This document shows, piece after piece, positions 1 through 5,686 of a DNA stretch of 24,617 nt (position 1 is its first letter; each line of letters begins with the position of its first letter). The notes below the pieces were generated by a model, which had not been told where the DNA came from, searched no databases, and saw nothing but the letters and a program-made list of their open reading frames with translations. Location of the stretch: NCBI GenBank assembly GCA_934370925.1, contig CAKRNG010000026.1, positions 1 through 24,617 of the forward strand. Reading direction: 5' to 3'. Both the position numbers and the translations under genes were made by a program. Source of the stretch: an uncultured Lacticaseibacillus sp. Its GTDB lineage: Bacteria > Bacillota > Bacilli > Lactobacillales > Lactobacillaceae.

Positions 1-48
1 GTTAATGCTCAACTTCTGACCGGGGCACTGCGCTCTGTGATTCGACGC
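1..48. repeat. 3' half of a structured repeat unit (family of 20091-20404), cut by the window edge
   Basis: The first bases read GTTAATGCTC, then AACTTCT, a four-base segment GACC, GGGGCA, then TGCGCTCTGT and TCGACGCG. This is the same order as the 3' half of the unit ending near 20259: GTTAATCCTC, ATCTTCT, AACC, GCTTTG, then TGCTCTGT and GTCGAGCG. The 5' partner arm would lie upstream of the window. The match is seen directly; calling it the same element is inference from order and shared core. Confidence 0.6.
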
Positions 49-165
49 GCGCCAGAAGACTGCCCCCTAACATACAAAGCAGGCCTGGTAGAAATCCTAA
101 GTTCGGGATTTCCACCAGGCCTGCTTTGTATACTGGGGCCAAACCGTCTTATGGCGCACCCACGT
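49..165. repeat. Nested inverted repeat, member of the 'gcgccagaagac' intergenic family
   Basis: Outer arms are GCGCCAGAAGAC (49-60) and GTCTTATGGCGC (146-157). Inside is a 26-bp hairpin, 72-97 against 106-131, with one mismatch on the plus strand that becomes a G-U pair on the minus strand. The hairpin lies just past the stop of the minus-strand ABC-F gene and may end its transcript, although no long U-tract follows. The reverse complement of the right half closely matches 17679-17710, and the core GGTATACAA-type sequence recurs at 14155. Confidence 0.7.
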
Positions 166-168
166 TGT

Positions 169-1716
169 TTATTTATAGGGAACTAATTCAACCGTCTTTG
201 TCGCAACTTCTTCAATGAAGTGACTGTCGTGTTCCGTCAGTAGCATGGTTGGGTTGACGGTCTTGATGACGTCAATGAGTTGGTCCTGGTTGAAGACGTC
301 GAGGTAGTTGAGCGGTTCGTCCCAGATGTAGAGGGCGGCGTTGGTGGCCATACTTGCGGCCAATTCCACCTTCTTCTGTTGCCCCGCAGAGAGTTGCTCG
401 ATGGGCACGTTGAAGACCGTGCGCTCGACACCCAGTTTGTGGAGGTTGTTCAGGAGGTCCTGGTAGTTCAGCTGGCGTTCTTTGGCGAATGCCGGCAGTT
501 GCCCCTGGTTATCGGCGTAAAGTTGACGCACCAAACCGCGGCGTGCGGATTGGGCCAAATTAATTTCACCGGTAATTGTCCCTAAAAATGGTGGTAACTG
601 TTGGCCACTCACATTCGCCGTTTGTGTCGCCTGTTGAAGAATGGCAGTAATGAGTGAACTTTTGCCAATCCCGTTCGGTCCCACAATGGCGAGACGTTCT
701 CCCCGCTTGAGTTCAAACGAAACGGGCACAAAGAGTGGCTGACCGTCAAAACTGAGCGTGAGGTTGCGGACGCGGAGGAGGACTTGGTGGTGATCCGGTG
801 TGTAGTCGAGTGTGAGGGGGTCGATGAACTCAACGTTTTTGAGCAGTGCCTCCTTGTCGGCCACTTCCTTGTCCATGCGGTGTTCCAACACCTTGGATTT
901 CTTCATCAGGCGGGCGGCGCGGGCGGTCACGAAGCCGAGGTGCCCCGTTCCGCCGCTGCCCTTCACGTGTGGGTCGCCGTGAATGTCTGATTCCCGGCTG
1001 AGCGACCAGTCGTGCTTATCACGTGAGCTGGCCTTGAGCCGCGTAATGTCCTTGTGAAGTTTGGCCTGTTCATCACGTTCCGTTTGGTCCTTGATGGCTT
1101 TGGCTTGTTCGTAGGCATCAAAATTACCCTGCGTTAAGATGAGCTGCTGTTTTTCGATGGTTAGGGTGTGGTCGGTCACCTGATTTAAGAAGGCGCGGTC
1201 GTGGGAAATCACGATGAACCCCTGATGCTTTTGTTTCAGGTAGGCCGCAACCTGTTCACGTCCCGCATGGTCGAGGTGGTTGGTGGGTTCGTCGATGAGG
1301 GGGAAGGCGTCCGGGGTTGCGAAGAGAACGGCGAGGAGTAGCTTGGTTTGTTCCCCACCAGAGAGGGTTGAGAAGGGCCGGTAGAGACAATCGGCGGGCA
1401 AGCCCATGAGTGTGACTTCGCGTTCAACTTCCCATAGTTCGGCGGTGCTGATGTCATCCACAATCTGCCAGAAATCAAGCGCTGGATCCGCCACGGTTTG
1501 CGGGAAGTACGTGAGGGACGCGGGTACGTGCACCGTGGTGTGGCTGTCGCCATGCAACTTTCCCCGGATGAGGTTCAGCAGCGTCGTTTTGCCCCGGCCA
1601 TTACGCCCAGTCAGTCCAAGGTGCCACGCGGTATCAAGCTGGATGGATTGATTGGTAAAAAGATTATCGTGACCAGGGTAAGCAAAGGTGAGGTGGGTTA
1701 AGGTAATTGTCGACAT
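169..1716 (-). CDS. ABC-F ribosomal protection-type ATPase (Lsa/Vga/VmlR group)
   Basis: The 515-residue protein has two ATP-binding cassettes and no membrane segments, so it is a soluble ABC-F protein. Cassette 1 has Walker A GRNGRGKT (37-44), signature LSGGE (118-122) and Walker B ending IDEPTNHLD. Cassette 2 has GPNGIGKS (346-353), LSAGQQ (442-447) and WDEPLNYLD (465-473). A basic linker of about 130 residues joins them. The 'IWDEPLNYLD' form and the linker (GHLGFVTARAARLMKKSK) resemble the Lsa/Vga/Sal/VmlR proteins, which remove lincosamide, pleuromutilin or streptogramin A drugs from the ribosome by binding the E site. Resistance is inferred from family, not shown. The start ATG follows GGAGG by five bases. 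A long leader with an apparent attenuator precedes it. Confidence 0.85.
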   Translation of the reverse strand: MSTITLTHLTFAYPGHDNLFTNQSIQLDTAWHLGLTGRNGRGKTTLLNLIRGKLHGDSHTTVHVPASLTYFPQTVADPALDFWQIVDDISTAELWEVEREVTLMGLPADCLYRPFSTLSGGEQTKLLLAVLFATPDAFPLIDEPTNHLDHAGREQVAAYLKQKHQGFIVISHDRAFLNQVTDHTLTIEKQQLILTQGNFDAYEQAKAIKDQTERDEQAKLHKDITRLKASSRDKHDWSLSRESDIHGDPHVKGSGGTGHLGFVTARAARLMKKSKVLEHRMDKEVADKEALLKNVEFIDPLTLDYTPDHHQVLLRVRNLTLSFDGQPLFVPVSFELKRGERLAIVGPNGIGKSSLITAILQQATQTANVSGQQLPPFLGTITGEINLAQSARRGLVRQLYADNQGQLPAFAKERQLNYQDLLNNLHKLGVERTVFNVPIEQLSAGQQKKVELAASMATNAALYIWDEPLNYLDVFNQDQLIDVIKTVNPTMLLTEHDSHFIEEVATKTVELVPYK

Positions 1717-1797
1717 ATAAGCCTCCAGTCACCCGATTTTTGTTGAAATCGGGTGGATACAGACACTAGGCGCCCAGAAACCTGCTCATTTGGGGAA

Positions 1798-1827
1798 TAA
1801 AAAAACCTCCAGAACAAACTGGGGGCT
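1798..1827 (-). terminator. Leader attenuator hairpin upstream of the ABC-F gene
   Basis: On the minus strand CCCCCAG, loop TTTGTT and CTGGAGG are followed by TTTTTTT. The stem is 7 bp with one mismatch. It sits about 80 nt before the start codon, in the leader rather than after a gene, which suggests conditional termination. Confidence 0.6.
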
Positions 1828-1975
1828 TGGGGGAGTCATTGTGCACGGGGTATCGTCTAACGACCGTGGACAGCGACTCGATAAGGCCCGCCAGAGAAGT
1901 TCAAGCAGGTTGTCAAAACGGCGCACGACACCCCTTGTGTAGGGGCATCACTAGTGCTCAGTTCAGACAACATAC

Positions 1976-1987
1976 TTAAATCTTCAA
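1976..1987 (-). CDS. Possible three-codon leader ORF (TTG AAG ATT TAA)
   Basis: GGAGG lies nine bases before TTG, the best-placed ribosome binding site in the leader. The frame encodes three residues and stops. A longer frame beginning at ATG 1973 (38 codons, to 1857) overlaps just downstream but has no ribosome binding site of its own. Either could be the sensor ORF of the attenuator. Neither is proven. Confidence 0.3.
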   Translation of the reverse strand: MKI

Positions 1988-2019
1988 TGGACGGGACCTC
2001 CGATGTAATTGATGATTAA

Positions 2020-2049
2020 TTAATACCACGAATGGGGAGCGGGTGTCAA
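2020..2049 (-). promoter_or_regulatory. Promoter of the ABC-F leader
   Basis: On the minus strand a perfect -35 TTGACA (2049-2044) is followed after 18 bases by TATTAA (2025-2020), with TGG just before the -10. Transcription would begin near 2012 and run through the attenuator leader. Confidence 0.6.
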
Positions 2050-2082
2050 TGTGAAAGTGAATTAGGTGGAATGGTATTTGGT

Positions 2083-2130
2083 AAACGGAAGCCCCCGTCG
2101 ACTTAAAGTAATCGGCGGGGGCTTTCGTTT
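2083..2130. terminator. Hairpin terminator after the aldehyde dehydrogenase gene
   Basis: Arms AAACGGAAGCCCCCG (2083-2097) and CGGGGGCTTTCGTTT (2116-2130) pair over 15 positions with one mismatch. The hairpin begins ten bases past the stop codon of the minus-strand gene. The U-tract on the minus strand is short, so efficiency is uncertain. Confidence 0.7.
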
Positions 2131-2139
2131 ATAGTCTAC

Positions 2140-3558
2140 TTACTTTGCACGAATGACACTGCGAAGTTCGTTGATGAATTCGATTGGGTGACGGGTTGGA
2201 CGTGAAACGTATTTGACGTTCAACAAATCACCAGTGGAGAGGTTGTGCGAAATGGAGTTCTTCCCGTAAGTCCCCGTCCCAAGTGTCAGTGATGGTGTGA
2301 GCCCGTTGAAGAGGCCACCAATCCCACCGAGGGAACCAGGTGTGTTAATCAGAACACGGCAAGCAGGCATTTCAGCGCCGAAGCGTTCCACGATATCGTT
2401 GTCCTGCGTGTGGAGAACGGCTGTGTGACCAAGACCCCCGTAGTTCAGCAAGCCAAGGCACATGGAGAAGGCTGCGTCAGTCGTGTTAGCGACGTACATG
2501 GAGAGGGTTGGACTGAGCTTTTCGCCAGAGAATGGGAAGTTGGTGCCGATTCCGTCAAGCTTACCAATGAGCAACTTGGTGTCTTCAGGAACATCGATGC
2601 CAGCAAGTTCAGCAATCTTTTCGGCAGACTGACCGGCGATAGGACCACGAACGGTGTGACGTTCAGGGTCAATCACGGCTTCAGACAGCTTATCAATTTC
2701 AGTGTCAGGGACAAAGTAAGCACCTTGCTTCGTGAATTCTTCCTTCACTTCAGCCAGGATTTCACGGTCAACCACGATACTGTTTTCACTTGCACAGATC
2801 ATCCCGTTATCAAATGTCTTGGAAAGCATGATGTCGGTGACAGCTGACTTCACGTTTGCCGTCTTTTCGATGTAAGCAGGTGCGTTACCAGGGCCAACAC
2901 CCAGTGCGGGCTTCCCAGTGGAGTAGGCAGCCTTGACGAGACCAGGGCCCCCAGTTGCCAGCACAATTGCAATGCCAGGGTGGTTCAGCAATGCGTTGGA
3001 GCCTTCACGCGTTGGCTGGGAAATCCACTGAATCAGATTCTCAGGTGCACCGGCTTCAACGGCAGCCTGTGCCATCAAACGCGCCGTTGCGACGCCACAC
3101 TGAAGCGCTTGTGGGTGCAGACTGAAGATAATCGCGTTGCGTGTCTTCAGGGCAAGCAGAATCTTGAAGATAACGGTGGACGTTGGGTTCGTCACGGGGG
3201 TTACCCCAGCAATGATGCCAAGTGGTGCCGCAATCTTTTCAATCTTCTTGGCTTCGTCAACTTCAATCGTGCCGACCGTCTTGTCATCCTTAATCTGCTT
3301 CCAGATGTACTGGGATGCGTAGATGTTCTTGATGGCTTTATCTTCGGCATTCCCACGTCCGGTTTCCTTGTAGGCGAGGGTAGCTAACTCTTTGGCGTGG
3401 GCAGCGGCGGCGTTCACCATTGCCTGACAGATTTCGTCAACCTGTTCCTGTGTGTAGTTCTGGTATTTGTCAAAGGCGAGCTGCGCATTTGCAACGAGTT
3501 CGTTTACTTGTTCTTCTGCGGTAGCAGTTTGTGCTTCCAGAGTGGCTGTATCTGGCAT
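2140..3558 (-). CDS. Acetaldehyde dehydrogenase (CoA-acylating), stand-alone AdhE-type ALDH domain
   Basis: The 472-residue protein interconverts acetyl-CoA and acetaldehyde with NADH (family knowledge). It aligns along its whole length with the N-terminal ALDH domain of bifunctional AdhE: TPVTNPTSTVIFK, LKTRNAIIFSLHPQA, ATGGPGLVKAAYSTGKPALGVG, the catalytic cysteine in FDNGMICASE, and LINTPGSLGGIG. It stops at the domain boundary, so the iron-dependent alcohol dehydrogenase half is absent; a separate ADH elsewhere would be needed to make ethanol. I chose ATG 3558 (MPDTATLEAQ) because GGGAG lies six bases upstream; an in-frame ATG 42 bases earlier has no ribosome binding site. A good promoter precedes it and a hairpin terminator follows, so it is monocistronic. 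No microcompartment genes are nearby. Confidence 0.85.
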   Translation of the reverse strand: MPDTATLEAQTATAEEQVNELVANAQLAFDKYQNYTQEQVDEICQAMVNAAAAHAKELATLAYKETGRGNAEDKAIKNIYASQYIWKQIKDDKTVGTIEVDEAKKIEKIAAPLGIIAGVTPVTNPTSTVIFKILLALKTRNAIIFSLHPQALQCGVATARLMAQAAVEAGAPENLIQWISQPTREGSNALLNHPGIAIVLATGGPGLVKAAYSTGKPALGVGPGNAPAYIEKTANVKSAVTDIMLSKTFDNGMICASENSIVVDREILAEVKEEFTKQGAYFVPDTEIDKLSEAVIDPERHTVRGPIAGQSAEKIAELAGIDVPEDTKLLIGKLDGIGTNFPFSGEKLSPTLSMYVANTTDAAFSMCLGLLNYGGLGHTAVLHTQDNDIVERFGAEMPACRVLINTPGSLGGIGGLFNGLTPSLTLGTGTYGKNSISHNLSTGDLLNVKYVSRPTRHPIEFINELRSVIRAK

Positions 3559-3600
3559 AGTTATCTCCCTTTTTTGACGCGCGTTTGTATTTATATTCAT

Positions 3601-3629
3601 ATCATACGGCGCTTTTAGGTGACTGTAAA
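3601..3629 (-). promoter_or_regulatory. Promoter of the acetaldehyde dehydrogenase gene
   Basis: On the minus strand TTTACA (3629-3624), a 17-base spacer and TATGAT (3606-3601). The -10 is about 43 bases before the chosen ATG. I saw no convincing Rex or CcpA operator next to it. Confidence 0.65.
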
Positions 3630-3805
3630 CTGCTAAAAAGCCCGCAATAACAACGTTTGTGGCGTGTTTTACACTGGAATGGTTTTGCTTGTTAGCGATT
3701 ACTTTCGCCGTGCAAAGGGAAGAACGTTCGGAAAACTGTTCTAATGGATGACAACCATTTCGGCTAAAATGGTACAGAAAATAGTTTTAGGTGTAACAGA
3801 TGATC

Positions 3806-4040
3806 GCTGGGCGTGTTTGGAGCAGTTCGGCCTCCGCAGCGGGCTTTGCGGGTGCCGGAACGTGGTGGGGCCGCCTCCCGCCAGGCGCTACCGCGCATGG
3901 CTCCGGCTAAAAAATGAACCTCGAGCTCGCTGCGCTCACCTTCGAGTTTCATTTTTTGCCCGCATTGGCGAACGCCAATGCTTTCACCACTTGGCACCCA
4001 CGCCCGCTACTCCGGCCGAACTGCCCCAAACACTGTGCGC
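3806..4040. repeat. Large imperfect inverted repeat with branched hairpins, G+C-rich
   Basis: Arms 3806-3855 and 3993-4040 pair in blocks: GTGTTTGG with CCAAACAC (8 bp), GCAGTTCGGCC with GGCCGAACTGC (11 bp), AGCGGGC with GCCCGCT, and GGTGCC with GGCACC. Between them lie a 16-position hairpin (3909-3924 with 3942-3957, one mismatch), a perfect 9-bp palindromic arm pair GCATTGGCG/CGCCAATGC (3962-3981) and a small hairpin near 3872-3887. The ORFs spanning it are by-products of the symmetry. Base composition is richer in G+C than the flanks. It may be a foldback mobile element or a structured RNA; I do not recognise it. Confidence 0.65.
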
Positions 4041-4090
4041 TATGGTGGATGGGGGCACTCGGGCATCATTTTGTTTTTAGTTTAGAAAGT

Positions 4091-4213
4091 TAAGTGCGAC
4101 ACAGAAAGGCATCAGTTCCGGAGAAAAGCGCTCCGGAACTGATGCCTTTTTAGTCTATTGATGATCACGTTCGGTCATTAGCGCGCAGTCGCTAATGACA
4201 AGCGTGGCACTTA
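4091..4213. repeat. MITE-like 123-bp element, copy 1, with internal terminator hairpin
   Basis: The ends are TAAGTGCGACAC and, inverted, TAAGTGCCACGC (10 of 12 match). Inside is a perfect 19-bp hairpin (4105-4123 with 4131-4149) followed by U residues. Then come a small ATTAGCG/CGCTAAT hairpin and the conserved right end TAATGACAAGCGTGGCACTT. Copies with the same plan lie at 15856-15981 and 17465-17584. No target duplication is obvious. It could serve as a terminator for anything entering from the left. Confidence 0.7.
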
Positions 4214-4545
4214 CCTCCAAATGAAGAGAAGAAATGGTGCGCAGATGTAGGCAGTTGACGGGGGAAGTTCGGCGGAAGGTTGAATGTGCGGAAGTGGTGT
4301 CGGTATCTTGGCGGTTTACCGCCTAGATACGGGCCGACTTTGAGACTGGCTGGCGGTTTTCCAGACAGGCTCAAAGCGAGCTGGAATAACTTTGACCCGG
4401 GTTTGGTCAAAGTTATGGAACCGTGCCCCACCACTGGAGACACGTTCAACCTGGAGCTGAACTTCTCCCGTCAACTGCCGGCATGCCCCACCACTGGAGA
4501 CACGCGCAAACTGGAGCTGAACTTCCACCCGTTACGACCGACCCT
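4214..4545. repeat. Long interspersed repeat block, copy 1
   Basis: From about 4255 the order of segments matches 17635-17925: GGCGGAAGGTTG, ATGTGCGGAAGTGGTG, a hairpin starting CTTTGAG (4338-4376), a 12-bp hairpin ATAACTTTGACC/GGTCAAAGTTAT (4386-4416), then ATGGAACCGTGCCCC and CACCACTGGAGACAC. The last part is doubled here with a 60-bp period (4425 and 4485). A short hairpin GTATCT...AGATAC (4301-4330) occupies the place where the second copy carries an inserted element. Together with 4091-4213 and 3806-4040 this fills the gap between the divergent genes at 3558 and 4637. I see no gene in it. Confidence 0.7.
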
Positions 4546-4552
4546 CCAAAGT

Positions 4553-4581
4553 TTGCCCAACCCTGGGGACTACGGTAGAAT
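4553..4581 (+). promoter_or_regulatory. Promoter of the metal-binding lipoprotein gene
   Basis: TTGCCC (4553-4558), a 17-base spacer and TAGAAT (4576-4581), about 55 bases before the ATG. The -10 matches consensus at five of six positions, the -35 at four. No Zur or MntR operator is evident. Confidence 0.45.
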
Positions 4582-4636
4582 GGATGCCGGTACTAAACGA
4601 AAGTAAGTGCCCCGTTGCGGGGGATGAGGACGAAGA

Positions 4637-5518
4637 ATGCGTAAACGAATTTTAGTATTGGCGGTTTTCTGCATCACCGCCGTGTTAGCAGCGTGTGGTC
4701 ATACCCAAACGCAGTCGACGCATCATAAACTAACGGTTGTGACGAGTCTGCGTGTCTATCAAGAAGCTGCCACCGAGGTGCTGGGGACGCACGGAACTGC
4801 GACCGCCATTATCAGTAACCCGAACGTTGATCCGCATGATTTTGAAGCCACGACGGCAACGGGAAAATTGGTTGCGGATGCTGACTTGGTGATTTCAAAC
4901 GGACTGGGGTATGACGACTGGCTGGACAAGCTTGCCGACGCTGCGAATCCTGATGCGGCAACCTTGAGTGTGGCAACGGACGTGTTACACCGTCAAGATG
5001 GTGATAATGAACACGTCTTCTACGACCCCACGATGATGCCGGCACTGGTGCAGAAGCTTGTAAAGAGGTTCAGTCAGATGGACCCTAAACATAAAGCAGC
5101 CTACCAACGTAACGGTGCGGCTTACTTGAAGACGTTAGCCCCACTGACGCGACTGATTAAGCAGTTGAAGAATAGTGGTAAGCAACAAATCGCGGCATCT
5201 TCTGAACCCGTTTTCGATTATGGATTAAAGGCGGCTGGGTACCAATTAATTGATAGCGCCTTTGCGAAGAGCATTGAGGACGGCACCGACCCAACACCAA
5301 AAGAACTGACGCAATTGAAGCGGGATTTACGCTCGGGCAAAATCGACGTGTTCGTGAATAATGAACAATCAGATAGTACCATCGTGAATCAAGTGGTGAC
5401 TGTTGCTAAGAAAGCCGGCGTCACCATCGTGAATGTACGGGAGACGCAACCGCGGGGGCAGACTTACGTGCAGTGGATGATGCATAATTACAAACAGCTA
5501 CGGGACGCACAGCAGTAG
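4637..5518 (+). CDS. Metal-binding lipoprotein, ZnuA/TroA-type ABC transporter substrate-binding protein
   Basis: The 293-residue protein has a lipoprotein signal (VLAAC, lipidated Cys20), so it should be anchored on the outer face of the membrane. The TroA fold would deliver zinc or manganese to an ABC permease. Probable ligands are His67 in DPHDFE, His126 in NEHVFYDP and Glu190 in SSEPVFDYG. Glu rather than His at the third site is typical of manganese-type members such as PsaA. The usual fourth ligand, an Asp near the C terminus, appears to be replaced (RGQTYVQWM, Gln275). No permease or ATPase gene is adjacent, so it is an orphan binding protein. The ATG follows GAGGACGA. It has its own promoter. 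Confidence 0.8.
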   Translation: MRKRILVLAVFCITAVLAACGHTQTQSTHHKLTVVTSLRVYQEAATEVLGTHGTATAIISNPNVDPHDFEATTATGKLVADADLVISNGLGYDDWLDKLADAANPDAATLSVATDVLHRQDGDNEHVFYDPTMMPALVQKLVKRFSQMDPKHKAAYQRNGAAYLKTLAPLTRLIKQLKNSGKQQIAASSEPVFDYGLKAAGYQLIDSAFAKSIEDGTDPTPKELTQLKRDLRSGKIDVFVNNEQSDSTIVNQVVTVAKKAGVTIVNVRETQPRGQTYVQWMMHNYKQLRDAQQ

Positions 5519-5584
5519 CAACCAAATATTTCGGAAATGTATGCGGAATCAAAATGCGCAGCCATTCTCCAGCATTGAATAATC

Positions 5585-5593
5585 TGATAGAAT
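5585..5593 (+). promoter_or_regulatory. Extended -10 promoter of ykpA
   Basis: TGATAGAAT is an extended -10 (TGn plus TAGAAT). The matching -35 region is weak (TTCTCC at 17 bases). It would give a 5' leader of about 90 nt. I found no terminator hairpin in that leader. Confidence 0.4.
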
Positions 5594-5686
5594 ATTAATC
5601 AAACGTATTTTCGGATACAACCGGCCATAACTAGGATGTCCAGAGGGGATGAACACGTCATGCCTTCTAGAAAAGGAGATAATTAA

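Larger units (their letters stand above)
1717..2019 (-). promoter_or_regulatory. Long attenuator-type leader of the ABC-F gene
   Basis: The roughly 300-nt untranslated leader contains, in transcript order: a GGAGG followed nine bases later by a three-codon TTG-AAG-ATT-TAA frame (1987-1976); an overlapping possible 38-codon ORF (1973-1857); a terminator-like hairpin followed by seven U (1827-1798); and a 10-bp hairpin (1756-1730) directly before the ribosome binding site. The 3' arm of the terminator, CTGGAGG, repeats the CTGGAGG of the ABC-F ribosome binding site. The CCCCCAG arm could therefore pair with either. Leader attenuation controlled by ribosome stalling is known for vmlR- and lmo0919-type ABC-F genes; its operation here is inference. 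Confidence 0.65.

Noticed and set aside
3748..4080. 110-codon ORF on the plus strand (and a 77-codon ORF opposite)
   Set aside because: It lies across the large inverted repeat, has no ribosome binding site, and its product is low-complexity, as expected from palindromic G+C-rich DNA.
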